Source of the DNA: M55B174 sp034716235
GTDB lineage: Bacteria; Patescibacteriota; Minisyncoccia; CAIUEV01; JAHKAQ01
Direction of reading: 5' to 3'
Assembly: GCA_034716235.1 (NCBI GenBank)
Contig: JAYEHH010000036.1
Span: 1 to 29,790 of the forward strand
Length of the DNA: 29,790 nt
Both the position numbers and the translations under genes were made by a program. Below are positions 7,259-15,669 of the stretch, piece by piece; positions within the stretch are counted from its first letter, which is position 1, and every line of letters begins with the position of its first letter. The notes beneath the pieces are model-generated. The model did no database searches. It was not told where the DNA came from and was given only the letters and a program-made list of their open reading frames with translations.

Positions 7259-8992
7259 ATGAAAAAGATTCTAAAAAAAATATTAGAAGAAATTAAAAAA
7301 GAAGCGGGAGTTGATTTTAAGTTTGAAGTCAATTATCCAGCCGATAAAAGTTTTGGTCACTATTCAACCAATTACGCTTTGGCTTTAGCTAAATTAAAAA
7401 AAGAAAATCCTCAGAAATTAGCGGAAGAGGTTGTAGAAAGCCTAAAAAATAAAATTGAGTTTTCTTCTCAATTCAAAGTTCAAATTGTAAAACCAGGATT
7501 TATTAATTTTTGGATTAAGAAAAAGACTTTTACTAAAATGTTAGAGAGTATGTTGAAAGCGGGGGCTGGGTATGGTTCCTCAAAATTGCTAGCTGGTAAA
7601 AAAATTATGGTGGAATATGCCCAACCTAATCCTTTTAAATCTTTTCATGTTGGTCACTTGAGAAATGTAATTATTGGGGAGTCACTGGCTAGAGTTTTGG
7701 AAAATGCTGGAGCAGAAATTATTCGGACTAATTATCAGGGAGATGTTGGATTGCATGTGGCTAAATGTTTCTGGGGAATGAAAAATAATAAGCAAGCTCA
7801 GTCTCTGAAGCTAAAAACAACTGATGAGAAAGTAAATTATTTAACTGATTGTTACGTGGCGGGGGATAAAGCGTATCAGGAAAGTGAAAATGCTCAAGCA
7901 GAGATTCAAGAATTCAATAAAAGTATTTATGCTATGAGTGGCGCAATAAAACAGGAATGGGAAGAGAAAAGACAATGGAGCTTGGATAAATTTAAACAGA
8001 TTTTTCAGCGGGTAGGTACGGAATTCGATCGTTATTACTTTGAGTCAGAAATGTTCCGAGAAGGTATTGAAAAGTGTCAGGAAGCTCAAGAAAAGGGGGT
8101 TCTGATAGAAGATGACAATTGTCTCATCTTTGACGGCGACCAGTATGGGTTAAATAAAAGAGTATTTATTAATAAAAAAGGCTTGCCAACCTATGAAGGC
8201 AAGGAACTGGCTCTTGCCTTTAAGGAATTTACCGATTTTGGAGAATTGACCAGGGTTATCCATGTCGTTGCTAATGAGCAGATTAATTTTTTCCGAATAA
8301 CTTTTTTAGTAGAGAAGCTTCTAGATGAAAAACTGTTTGACGATAAACAGTTTCATTTACCATACGGGTTGGTCAATTTAAAAAATGGTAAAATGTCTTC
8401 CCGAAAAGGCAATGTTATTTTGGGAGAGGAAATTATTGAAAGAGCAAAGAAAGAAGTACTCAAACTATTAAGAGAAGATAAGACTGAAACAATAAAAGAA
8501 AGAAAACAGATTGCCGAAAATGTAGCGGTTGGAGCGGTTAAGTATTCTTTTTTAGCCATTAATCCCATTAAAGATATAAGTTTTGATTTAAAGGAAAGTG
8601 TCAGAATGGATGGACGGTCGGGACCTTATATAATGTATAGTTATGTAAGAGCGGTGAATCTACTGAAGAGATTGCTAGCCGAGGGTCATACTCTAAAGAC
8701 TACAGGGTTAAAAGAAGATATTCTTTGCAAGGAGGGAGAGAGGCTTGTTTATTGTCTATCCAAATTTCCGAACTTAACAAAAGAAGTGGCTCAGAATTAT
8801 CAGTTATCATTGATTGCTAGCTATGCCTATAGTTTAGCCAGTATTTTTGCAAATTTTTATGATAAATGTCCAGTCATCAATCAACAAGATAAAGATTTAC
8901 AACAAATACGCATTGGGTTAGTAACTGCCTTTAAAGATACGCTTGGACGATGCCTTGACTTGTTGGGGATAAAAAGGATAGAGAAAATGTAA
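7259..8992 (+). CDS. argS: Arginyl-tRNA synthetase
   Basis: Class I synthetase that attaches arginine to tRNA-Arg. It has 577 residues, normal length. The N-terminal Add-1 domain (about 1-95) includes FGHYSTNYAL. The HIGH motif is HVGH at 130-133 within AQPNPFKSFHVGHLRN. The KMSKS-type loop is KMSSRKG at 378-384. The C-terminal DALR anticodon-binding domain begins near MDGRSGPYIMYSYVR. The ATG at 7259 has no SD and follows the repeat mosaic closely. Confidence 0.97.
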   Translation: MKKILKKILEEIKKEAGVDFKFEVNYPADKSFGHYSTNYALALAKLKKENPQKLAEEVVESLKNKIEFSSQFKVQIVKPGFINFWIKKKTFTKMLESMLKAGAGYGSSKLLAGKKIMVEYAQPNPFKSFHVGHLRNVIIGESLARVLENAGAEIIRTNYQGDVGLHVAKCFWGMKNNKQAQSLKLKTTDEKVNYLTDCYVAGDKAYQESENAQAEIQEFNKSIYAMSGAIKQEWEEKRQWSLDKFKQIFQRVGTEFDRYYFESEMFREGIEKCQEAQEKGVLIEDDNCLIFDGDQYGLNKRVFINKKGLPTYEGKELALAFKEFTDFGELTRVIHVVANEQINFFRITFLVEKLLDEKLFDDKQFHLPYGLVNLKNGKMSSRKGNVILGEEIIERAKKEVLKLLREDKTETIKERKQIAENVAVGAVKYSFLAINPIKDISFDLKESVRMDGRSGPYIMYSYVRAVNLLKRLLAEGHTLKTTGLKEDILCKEGERLVYCLSKFPNLTKEVAQNYQLSLIASYAYSLASIFANFYDKCPVINQQDKDLQQIRIGLVTAFKDTLGRCLDLLGIKRIEKM

Positions 8993-9018
8993 TCTGCAAG
9001 GATGCTAAAATTACTTTT

Positions 9019-9053
9019 TAGAAATTAGAAACTTTTATTATTAGAAACTTTTT
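9019..9053 (+). repeat. Short AT tract before the YebC-family gene
   Basis: Two or three imperfect copies of TTAGAAACTTTTTAT end directly at the start codon at 9054. It takes the place of an SD, which is absent, and is similar in character to the tracts before lgt and leuS. Confidence 0.45.
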
Positions 9054-9779
9054 ATGTCTGGTCATTCAAAATGGTCAACCATTAAACACAAAAAGGCAAC
9101 TACTGATGCTAAAAAGGCCAATACTTTTGCCAGGTTAGCTAGAGATATTGCTGTGGCTGCTCGTAGTGGGGGAGACCCTGAGGCGAATTTTAGGTTACGG
9201 TTAGCCATTGATAAAGCTCGAGCAGATAATATGCCCAATAAAAATATTGAAAGAGCTATCCAGCGAGGTTCGGGTGGGTCTAAAGAGGGGGTTCAAATTG
9301 AAGAAGCGGTTTGGGAGGCCTATGGTCCGGGTCAGGTAGCTGTTTTGATTAAGGTGGCTATGGAGAATAAAAACAAGGCTCTGATGGAGATTAAAAATAT
9401 CTTGCGAGCTAATCAGGGGAAATTTGTGGAAGGGGGAGGCGTTAGCTGGCAGTTTAAAAAAATAGGTATTATAATGGTTGGTGGTGGTGAGATGGAGCAG
9501 GATGATCTAGAAATGCTTTTTATTGAAAGTGGTGCTCAAGATTATCATCAGAAAAGTAAAAATAGATATTCAGTTTTTACCGCGCCATCAGAACTTCAGA
9601 ATGTTAGCAGAAAATTAGCAACAGAGTTGGTAGAAATACTGGATGAAGATTTAGGGTATTTAGCCAAAAATGTGGTTGAGGTGGACGAGAAAACAAAAAC
9701 CAGCTGTAGTAAATTGCTTGAAGAATTGAAAGAAAATGATAATGTAGTAGCTGTTTATAATAATGGGTCTATTACGTAA
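9054..9779 (+). CDS. YebC/PmpR/TACO1 family protein
   Basis: A conserved cytoplasmic protein of the YebC/TACO1 family. Members have been described as DNA-binding regulators and as factors that help ribosomes through difficult sequences such as polyproline. The 241-residue length is normal. The start MSGHSKWSTIKHKK and the segment ADNMPNKNIERAIQRG are family hallmarks, and the three-domain pattern runs to the end (YGPGQVAVLIKV, then GVSWQF). In many genomes the gene lies beside ruvC; here it lies 61 bases after argS and is followed by tRNA-Trp. No SD. The family is certain; the precise role is not. Confidence 0.95.
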   Translation: MSGHSKWSTIKHKKATTDAKKANTFARLARDIAVAARSGGDPEANFRLRLAIDKARADNMPNKNIERAIQRGSGGSKEGVQIEEAVWEAYGPGQVAVLIKVAMENKNKALMEIKNILRANQGKFVEGGGVSWQFKKIGIIMVGGGEMEQDDLEMLFIESGAQDYHQKSKNRYSVFTAPSELQNVSRKLATELVEILDEDLGYLAKNVVEVDEKTKTSCSKLLEELKENDNVVAVYNNGSIT

Positions 9780-9813
9780 TTAATTACTTACCAAATTTAT
9801 TTATCAAAAGAGA

Positions 9814-9885
9814 GGGGGTGTGGTGTCAATGGTAGCACGGCGGTCTCCAAAACCGTCAGTTGGGGTTCGAATCCCTACACCCCTG
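9814..9885 (+). tRNA. tRNA-Trp (CCA anticodon)
   Basis: A full cloverleaf can be drawn over 72 bases: acceptor GGGGGTG / CACCCCT (first pair G-U), D arm GTGT / GCAC, anticodon stem GCGGT / ACCGT around loop CTCCAAA (anticodon CCA at 34-36), a 4-base variable loop, T arm TGGGG / CCCTA around TTCGAAT, and discriminator G. The 3' CCA is not encoded, so a CCA-adding enzyme is needed. A damaged Nudix gene begins immediately after the 3' end. Confidence 0.95.
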
Positions 9886-9891
9886 CAAAAA

Positions 9892-10208
9892 ATCTTGGAA
9901 GAATATCTTAATCAGGATATAGAAAAAATCAAAAAACATTTTGATTCAGACCCGGAATTAAAAAAGAATTTGATCAGCAAGTACATATATTTTTAATAAG
10001 AGAATGGAAGGGTAATCCGATAGAAAGTGAAGAAATGCAACCGAAGTGGTTCAGTATTAAAGATATTCCCTTTGATCAAATGTGGGATGATGATAAGTAC
10101 TGGCTCCCTCATGTTTTAGCAGGTAAAAAACTAAAAGGTAAATTTATTTTTGGCAAAGAAGACAAAGTGACAGATAAAGTCTTGAAATTTGTTGGAAAAT
10201 TAAAATAA
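9892..10208 (+). pseudogene. Truncated, frameshifted Nudix (MutT/MTH1-like) hydrolase
   Basis: The frame covering 9945-10208 encodes DQQVHIFLIREWKGNP, EEMQPKWFSIKDIPF, MWDDDKYWLPHVLAGKK and a short tail. This is the C-terminal half of MTH1-like 8-oxo-dGTP diphosphatases (WF..DEIPFD.MW.DD..W.P..LAGKK). Upstream, another frame (9892-9996) stays open and reads DIEKIKKHFDSDPELKK. Adding one base to the A-run at 9960-9965 would join the two frames. The Nudix box (GX5EX7REUXEEXGU) and the start are missing: the remnant begins at the 3' end of tRNA-Trp. It is probably a non-functional relic. Confidence 0.75.
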
Positions 10209-10234
10209 AAAATCAGTCTAAAAATCAGTCCGAC

Positions 10235-10274
10235 AAAAAGACAGCTCAACAGAATTTACTGAGCTGTCTTTTTT
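10235..10274 (+). terminator. Rho-independent terminator
   Basis: AAAAAGACAGCTCA pairs with TGAGCTGTCTTTTT around an 11-base loop, followed by further T. It lies downstream of the Nudix relic and insulates the mraZ operon promoter from upstream transcription. Confidence 0.85.
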
Positions 10275-10360
10275 AATTTTCTGTAAGGCTAGGATTGCTA
10301 TTATTACTGGTCAGCTGGCTTATTGAAAAAACCTTAACGGAGTTTGTTTAATAAGGATTA

Positions 10361-10430
10361 AAAGTGTTGACATTTGTTTACTGGTGGATTAAAATGTACT
10401 TACGTGTTAAGAAGTGGCATAAAGTGTATA
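10361..10430 (+). promoter_or_regulatory. MraZ-box operator array
   Basis: Seven boxes recur every 10 bases, each with TG at the same register: GTGT at 10364, TTGT at 10374, GTGG at 10384, ATGT at 10394, GTGT at 10404, GTGG at 10414, GTGT at 10424. The best boxes read AAAGTGT or GAAGTGG. This matches the AAAGTGK-type repeat with 10-base periodicity reported for MraZ of mollicutes and is related to the TGGGN repeats of Escherichia coli. The mraZ start codon follows 7 bases later. Binding by the encoded MraZ, hence autoregulation of the operon, is inferred. Confidence 0.82.
10367..10395 (+). promoter_or_regulatory. Sigma-70-type promoter of the mraZ operon
   Basis: Perfect -35 TTGACA at 10367-10372, a 17-base spacer, and -10 TAAAAT at 10390-10395. 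Start of transcription is expected near 10402. The promoter lies inside the MraZ-box array, so bound MraZ would cover both elements. Confidence 0.82.
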
Positions 10431-10436
10431 ATAAAA

Positions 10437-10871
10437 ATGTTTATCGGAGAATACAAACACACCTTAGATGCTAAAAACAGATTGGCAATTCCCAGTAAAT
10501 TCAGAAAAGAACTTGGCAAAAAAGCAGTTATTACCAGAGGGCTGGATGAATGTCTCTTACTTTATTCTATGGATGCTTGGAAAGAAATTGCCGTAAAGCT
10601 TGGGCAAATGCCTATTGGAGAAAGTGGAACACGAGGCTTTGTGAGACTAATGCTGGCTGGAGCAACGGAAGTAAGTTTGGATGGACTGGGCAGAGTGCTC
10701 GTTCCAGAATATTTAAAAAAATATGCTGGGCTAAAAAAGGATACTATCGTTAACGGTTTATTCAATAGAATGGAAATTTGGGAAGCTAGAGATTGGAATA
10801 ATTACAAACAGAGGACAGAGAAAGATACTGCTAAGGTGGCGGAGAAATTGGGAGAGCTAGGAATTTATTAA
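10437..10871 (+). CDS. mraZ: Transcriptional regulator MraZ
   Basis: DNA-binding regulator of the division and cell-wall (dcw) operon. It has 144 residues, the usual length, with two SpoVT/AbrB-type halves: DAKNRLAIP at 11-19 and LDGLGRVLVP at 81-90. An in-frame GTG/TTG-type extension reaches 10374, but ATG 10437 gives the canonical MFIGEYKHTLD start and leaves the operator untranslated. No SD; the ATG follows TATAATAAAA. The TAA stop overlaps the next ATG by one base (TAATG). Confidence 0.96.
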   Translation: MFIGEYKHTLDAKNRLAIPSKFRKELGKKAVITRGLDECLLLYSMDAWKEIAVKLGQMPIGESGTRGFVRLMLAGATEVSLDGLGRVLVPEYLKKYAGLKKDTIVNGLFNRMEIWEARDWNNYKQRTEKDTAKVAEKLGELGIY

Positions 10872-11818
10872 TGATTGCCAAGATGTCAATTCATAAGCCA
10901 GTTCTTTTAAAAGAAGTAATAGAATTTCTTGATCCAAAAAAAGGAAAAATATTTGTGGATTGCACGCTAGGTGGTGGAGGCCATGCTGAAGCAATGATAG
11001 CCAAGGTGGGAAAAGAAGGAAGGGTTATCGGTCTTGATTTTGATAAAAGTAATATTGAAAAACTAGCGAAACAAAAAAGGATTGAAACGATTTGGGCAAA
11101 TTTTAAAGATATAAAAAAAGTTCTTCATAAAAAAGAGATTGAAACATCTAGCAAAATTGTAGGCAGGGTTGATGGTATTCTAGCCGACTTAGGTTTCTCG
11201 TCAGATCAATTAGAAAAAGTTCCTGGATTGAGTTTTCAGAAAGATGAATATCTTGATATGCGATTAGACAAAAGTGGTGATTTAACGGCAACAGATATTT
11301 TGAATAAGTTCTCTCAAAAAGAAATTGCTGAAATTTTAAGTAAATACGGAGAAGAAAGAAAAGCCGATTTGATTGCTGAAAAAATAGTTCGTCAGAGAAA
11401 AACTCAAGAAATAGAAACCGCTTTTCAGCTAGTACAAATTGTCCAGAGTTGTTATCCGGAGAAAATAAAAGTACGAGGAGTTAATGTGGCTACCAAGACT
11501 TTTATGGCCCTCAGAATTGCTGTCAATGGGGAATTAGAAAATTTAGAACAGTTTTTAGCAGAAGCAATGGGATGCTTGAAAAAAGGAGGAAAAATTGCCA
11601 TAATCTCTTTTCACTCGCTGGAAGACAGGATAGTAAAGAATTTTTTTAAGCGAGAAGCAAAAAAATGTATTTGCGACGAGGACCAAGCTCAGTGTACCTG
11701 CAATCATCAGCCAATTTTAAAAATAATCACTAAAAAGCCGATAGTTTCAAGCGCAGAAGAAAGACAAACCAATCCCAGATCACGTAGCGCTAAATTACGG
11801 ATAGCAGAAAAAATTTAA
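10871..11818 (+). CDS. rsmH: 16S rRNA (cytosine(1402)-N(4))-methyltransferase
   Basis: Methylates C1402 of 16S rRNA in the P site using S-adenosylmethionine. It has 315 residues, normal length. The SAM-binding motif FVDCTLGGGGHAEA is at 28-41, and family segments HKPVLLKEV, DGILADLGFSSDQL, VNVATKTFMALRIAVN and FHSLEDRIVKNFF are all present, as is the C-terminal NPRSRSAKLR. Translation may begin at 10871 (coupled to the mraZ stop) or at the ATG at 10883, which gives MSIHKPV. Second gene of the dcw operon. Confidence 0.97.
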   Translation: MIAKMSIHKPVLLKEVIEFLDPKKGKIFVDCTLGGGGHAEAMIAKVGKEGRVIGLDFDKSNIEKLAKQKRIETIWANFKDIKKVLHKKEIETSSKIVGRVDGILADLGFSSDQLEKVPGLSFQKDEYLDMRLDKSGDLTATDILNKFSQKEIAEILSKYGEERKADLIAEKIVRQRKTQEIETAFQLVQIVQSCYPEKIKVRGVNVATKTFMALRIAVNGELENLEQFLAEAMGCLKKGGKIAIISFHSLEDRIVKNFFKREAKKCICDEDQAQCTCNHQPILKIITKKPIVSSAEERQTNPRSRSAKLRIAEKI

Positions 11819-11825
11819 ATATCCC

Positions 11826-12200
11826 ATGGGCAAAATTATAGAAATCACAAAACAAAAGAAAAACATAAGAGGGCGTCGGCGTCGTACGATTAGCTCCCCA
11901 ATTAAATTAGGGGTTACCACTTTGGGATTTATTACCATAATGGTAATTTGCTTTTTATCGTTGTTGTATCTTTTGCAGGCTAACCGCACAGCTACTTGTG
12001 GATTTCAGATTGAGGAATACGATAATGCTATCTCTAAATTAACCAAAGAAAAGGCAGAGTTAGAATTAGAAGCAGCTAAACTACGCTCCACCAATCAAAT
12101 TAAAGAAAAATTAGAAACTTTGAATATGCGAGAAGTTGATCCCACCAAAATTGGTTATTACGAAGTGGGCAAATATTTAGCTCTAGAAACAAGGAGATGA
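11826..12200 (+). CDS. ftsL: FtsL-like septum protein
   Basis: Small bitopic membrane protein, by position and architecture the FtsL partner of the divisome (with FtsB/FtsQ in relatives). It has 124 residues: a basic cytoplasmic start (RGRRRR at 15-20), one membrane segment at about 29-51, then an extracytoplasmic coiled coil at about 62-99 with heptad-like Leu/Ile spacing. Sequence conservation in this family is low, so the call rests on topology and on lying between rsmH and ftsI. It starts 8 bases after rsmH without an SD. Confidence 0.8.
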   Translation: MGKIIEITKQKKNIRGRRRRTISSPIKLGVTTLGFITIMVICFLSLLYLLQANRTATCGFQIEEYDNAISKLTKEKAELELEAAKLRSTNQIKEKLETLNMREVDPTKIGYYEVGKYLALETRR

Positions 12201-12218
12201 ATCTATTGAATAATATTT

Positions 12219-14204
12219 ATGAGCAACCATGGGACAAATCAAAGGAGAAATTTAAAATACTCAACGACTAATTTTAGAAAAACGAGTCGGTCTTTTAATA
12301 GAGGCATTAGCAGGAGCAGAAGAAGTAATTCTTCTTTTTTTGATAATTGGAGAATCAATTTTTTAATGATTTTGGTAATTTTAATGGCCGGAATTATCAT
12401 AGAGCGCTTGGTTATGTTGCAAATTGTAAATCACGAAAGCTTAGTGGCTAAAGCTCAAAAACAACATCAATTTTTTGAGAAATTAAAACCCAATAGAGGA
12501 CAAATTTATTTAAAGGATGGAGAAACTAATATTATTCCAATAGCTACTAATGAAGATCAGGATATGGTCGTGATTGTCCCTAAATATATCACTGATACTG
12601 AAGGAACCATCCAGACCTTAGCCACTATTTTAAATATGGACACAGAAGAAGTTAGGAGGAAAGTCATGAAAAGAGACGATCTCTATGAAATAATAAAAAG
12701 AAAGTTGACCAAGGAAGAGTCAACCATGATAGCCGAAAAGCAAATGGTAGGGGTGGAATTGATTCCTGAAGGTTGGCGTAATTATCCAGAAGGAGAATTG
12801 GCCTCGCAAGTTTTAGGTTTTGTAGGACATAGCAATGATAAAAGAGTGGGGCAGTACGGTATTGAAGGGTCTTTCAATGATATTTTAGAAGGAGAAGTTG
12901 GTTTTCTTAAAGCAGAAAAAGATACCGCTGGTCGTTGGATCTCAATTAGTAAAAGGATTTTAGAAAAACCTAAACAAGGAACAGATATTGTGCTTACTCT
13001 GGATCAGACCGTTCAATATTTTGTAGAAAAATTACTGAAAGAATCCATTACTAAGTATGGAGCCAGTAAGGGGAGCGTTATCGTTATGGAACCGGATACT
13101 GGTAAAGTTGTCGCTATGGCAAATTTTCCCACCTATAGTAATGGTGAGTTTAATAAAGTAGAAGACAGTGCTCTTTTTAAGAATGATTGTGTGCAAAGCC
13201 AATATGAACCAGGATCGGTCTTTAAACCAATTACTGCTTCGGCAGCGGTTGATCTGGGAAAACTAACCCCTGATTCAACCTATATTGATAAAGGTTCTTA
13301 TTCGGTGGCAGGTTTTACTATCCATAACTCAGATGGCAAGGCTTATGGTCAAACTACGCTTACTCGTTTTTTGGAACTTTCTTTAAATACGGGAGCTATT
13401 TGGGTGATGCAATCCACTGGGAAAGAAAACTTTTTAAAATATGTTAAAAATTATGGTCTAGATCGATCAACGGGTATTGAATTATTAGGAGAAGCTGAAG
13501 GCGATGTCAGTAATTTAGAGCATTTGAGAGACATAAACTTTGTAACCGCTTCTTTCGGGCAAGGAGTATCTATTACCCCAATTCAATTAGTCACTGCTTT
13601 CTCTGCTATAATTAATGGTGGTCACCTAATGGAGCCTAGGATAGTGGATCGTTTTATCTATGACAGTGAGAAAAAGAGCGAAGAAAAAGTAGCTCCCAAA
13701 AAAGTACGTCAAGTTATTAGCCCTAAAACATCAGCTACTATGCGAGCAATGCTTATCTCGGTGGTTAAAAATGGTTGGGGAAAAAAGGCTGGAGTCCCTG
13801 GTTATTTAATTGGTGGGAAAACTGGCACGGCTCAAATACCTAACGAAGATAGGGGAGGATACTCCGATGAAGTTGTCCATAGTTTTGTAGGATTTGGACC
13901 AGCAGATAATCCTAAATTTATTACTTTAGTAAAATTGGATAAAGTTTCTGCAGTTAATTTTTCTTCCGATTCTGCTACTTTAGTAGCTGGTCGGCTACAT
14001 AAATTTTTATTGGACTACTATCATATTTTTCCTACAGAAAAAATAAAAGAGGACGAATTAAAATACTTTAATCGATTAATGGAAATCAAAGAAGAAGATA
14101 TTAAAAAAGCCGGCGAGGAAAGTTTGGAAGGGGCGGAGGGGCTATCTCCTCTAGAAAAAGATGAGTCCAAGAAAGATAAAAAAGATAAGAAAAAGAAACG
14201 ATGA
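12219..14204 (+). CDS. ftsI: Peptidoglycan transpeptidase (class B PBP, FtsI-type)
   Basis: Septal penicillin-binding protein that cross-links peptidoglycan outside the membrane. It has 661 residues. A basic, Ser/Arg-rich cytoplasmic tail (1-45) precedes one membrane anchor at about 46-66, then the PBP dimer domain (about 85-240) and the transpeptidase domain. The three penicillin-binding motifs are visible: SVFK at 333-336 (nucleophile S333), SLN at 388-390 and KTGTAQ at 534-539. The C-terminus ends in a Lys/Asp-rich tail (KKDKKDKKKKR) and has no PASTA domain. The TGA stop overlaps the ATG of the next gene by four bases. Confidence 0.95.
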   Translation: MSNHGTNQRRNLKYSTTNFRKTSRSFNRGISRSRRSNSSFFDNWRINFLMILVILMAGIIIERLVMLQIVNHESLVAKAQKQHQFFEKLKPNRGQIYLKDGETNIIPIATNEDQDMVVIVPKYITDTEGTIQTLATILNMDTEEVRRKVMKRDDLYEIIKRKLTKEESTMIAEKQMVGVELIPEGWRNYPEGELASQVLGFVGHSNDKRVGQYGIEGSFNDILEGEVGFLKAEKDTAGRWISISKRILEKPKQGTDIVLTLDQTVQYFVEKLLKESITKYGASKGSVIVMEPDTGKVVAMANFPTYSNGEFNKVEDSALFKNDCVQSQYEPGSVFKPITASAAVDLGKLTPDSTYIDKGSYSVAGFTIHNSDGKAYGQTTLTRFLELSLNTGAIWVMQSTGKENFLKYVKNYGLDRSTGIELLGEAEGDVSNLEHLRDINFVTASFGQGVSITPIQLVTAFSAIINGGHLMEPRIVDRFIYDSEKKSEEKVAPKKVRQVISPKTSATMRAMLISVVKNGWGKKAGVPGYLIGGKTGTAQIPNEDRGGYSDEVVHSFVGFGPADNPKFITLVKLDKVSAVNFSSDSATLVAGRLHKFLLDYYHIFPTEKIKEDELKYFNRLMEIKEEDIKKAGEESLEGAEGLSPLEKDESKKDKKDKKKKR

Positions 14205-15502
14205 AGAAAATTCTAAAAAAAATAATAGAAATTGTTGCCGGGTTTATTACTCGGAGAATAATTAGTAAATACAAGCCCTTAATTATTGGAGTTACTGGGA
14301 GTGTGGGTAAGACCAGTGTTAAGGATGCTATTTATGCTGTTCTTAAAAATAAATATCAAGTTAATAAATCATGGGGGAATTTAAACACAGAGCTGGGTAT
14401 TCCTTTGGCAGTGGCTGGCTATAAAAACGCAGGAACTTCACTAACTTTTTGGATAAAAGCTTTATGGAAAATGGTTTGTCTTTACTGGGATGGCGAGAAA
14501 AAAATAAAGAGTATTTTAGTTTTAGAGATGGGAGCTGACAAACCGGGAGATATTAAAAAATTGGTTAAATTAGCTCCACCAGATATTGGGGTGGTAACTA
14601 ATGTAGGCATAAGTCATTTAGAATATTTTAAAAAGGTTAGCAACATTGTGGCCGAAAAAAGAAAATTGGTAGAAGCCTTAGAGCCAGCTGGTTGCGCAGT
14701 GCTTTGTGGCGACAATCAAAAAGTCTTGAGTATGGACAAAAAAACGAAAGCTCGAGTAATTACTTATGGGTTGGAGCGTCATAATTTGGTCAAAGCTACC
14801 AATTTAGTTTTTCATTATGAAGAGAAGCCTATGGCTGGCAAAGAACTTGACTGGAGTATTAGCTTTAAGTTGAACTATCAAGACACGATTATTCCAGTTA
14901 GGCTGAAGAATATGCTAGGTGCTCAACAGGTCCAGGTTGTGTTAGCGGCTGTTTCTTGTAGTATTTGCATGGGCATGAATTTATTAGAGGCATCAGAGGC
15001 TCTAGTTAATTATGTCCCTCCTTTAGGAAGAATGAAAATAATTCATGGTCTGAATGGGAGTTTTATTTTAGATGATACATATAATTCAGCTCCCGCTTCA
15101 ACATTAGCTGCCCTAGAAATTTTAGCAGAAGTTTATGCCAATAAAAAAATTGTTGTTTTGGCCGATATGCTTGAATTGGGGTCTCAAGAGAAAAAGGGGC
15201 ATCAGGAAGTGGGAGAGAAAGCAGGTATGGTGGCAGATTTTATTTTTACTTATGGAGAGAAAGGAGCCTTGATTGCGAAAAGTGCCAAGGCAACTATAAA
15301 AAAAAGCCAAGCAGTAAATGTCCGGCATTTTGAAAATCAAGAAGATCTTATTGGTGAGCTGAAAAACTTATTAGATCAAAACTTAGTGGTTTTAATTAAG
15401 GGGTCCCAAAAAATGAGGATGGAAAAAGTGGTTAAAGCGGTAATGGCAGAACCAAATCAGGCTAAAAAACTTTTAGTAAGGCAAGGGAAAGGGTGGGGAT
15501 AA
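14201..15502 (+). CDS. murF: MurF-like Mur ligase lacking the N-terminal domain
   Basis: Mur ligase most like MurF, which adds D-Ala-D-Ala to UDP-MurNAc-tripeptide using ATP. It has 433 residues. The P-loop GVTGSVGKTS is at 30-39. MurF-like segments follow: GNLNTELGIPL, LEMGADKPGDI, NVGISHLEYF (metal/ATP region) and DDTYNSAPAS, then the C-terminal Rossmann domain with ADMLELG. In classical MurF the P-loop lies near residue 100, after a UDP-sugar-binding domain. Here it is replaced by about 29 residues forming an amphipathic or membrane-associating helix. So how the substrate is bound is unclear. It could be a divergent MurF or a ligase for a related substrate. Last gene of the operon. Confidence 0.85.
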   Translation: MKKILKKIIEIVAGFITRRIISKYKPLIIGVTGSVGKTSVKDAIYAVLKNKYQVNKSWGNLNTELGIPLAVAGYKNAGTSLTFWIKALWKMVCLYWDGEKKIKSILVLEMGADKPGDIKKLVKLAPPDIGVVTNVGISHLEYFKKVSNIVAEKRKLVEALEPAGCAVLCGDNQKVLSMDKKTKARVITYGLERHNLVKATNLVFHYEEKPMAGKELDWSISFKLNYQDTIIPVRLKNMLGAQQVQVVLAAVSCSICMGMNLLEASEALVNYVPPLGRMKIIHGLNGSFILDDTYNSAPASTLAALEILAEVYANKKIVVLADMLELGSQEKKGHQEVGEKAGMVADFIFTYGEKGALIAKSAKATIKKSQAVNVRHFENQEDLIGELKNLLDQNLVVLIKGSQKMRMEKVVKAVMAEPNQAKKLLVRQGKGWG

Positions 15503-15503
15503 T

Positions 15504-15592
15504 GCCAGCCAAAGGCCCGCCTAGACTCGCTAGCTAGTTATCTTTTACGGTTTTGTGACACGGCGAGGCTGGCTGGTCACCCTCTGGGTGAC
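15504..15592 (+). repeat. Interspersed repeat, long form (copy E) with hairpin
   Basis: Begins GCCAGCCAAAGGCCCGCC like copies A and B, carries the AT-rich module (TCTTTTACGGTTTTGTGACA) and ends CGGCGAGGCTGGC. A hairpin GTCACCC / GGGTGAC follows at 15576-15592, similar to the one at 3-17. It starts two bases after the murF-like stop codon. Confidence 0.75.
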
Positions 15593-15639
15593 AATCCCCG
15601 CAAGACAAATTCTGGGGTTGCTTCGTCATTTCATTCCTC

Positions 15640-15661
15640 GCCTGCCTACCGTGAGGCAGGC
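15640..15661. repeat. Perfect palindrome GCCTGCCT / AGGCAGGC
   Basis: Eight-base arms with a 6-base loop, in the intergenic region between the murF-like gene and lgt. The arms resemble the ends of the interspersed repeat family (GCCTGCC, GAGGC). Confidence 0.6.
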
Positions 15662-15669
15662 AAAGACGG

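Noticed and set aside
7114..7296. 60-residue ORF beginning MSGRTGIPVFTGMTG
   Set aside because: It is the translation of hairpin and interspersed repeats and overlaps the argS start; such peptides are typical repeat artefacts.
10374..10436. Longer mraZ start
   Set aside because: The extension covers the promoter and operator boxes and is not part of the conserved MraZ N-terminus; ATG 10437 fits.
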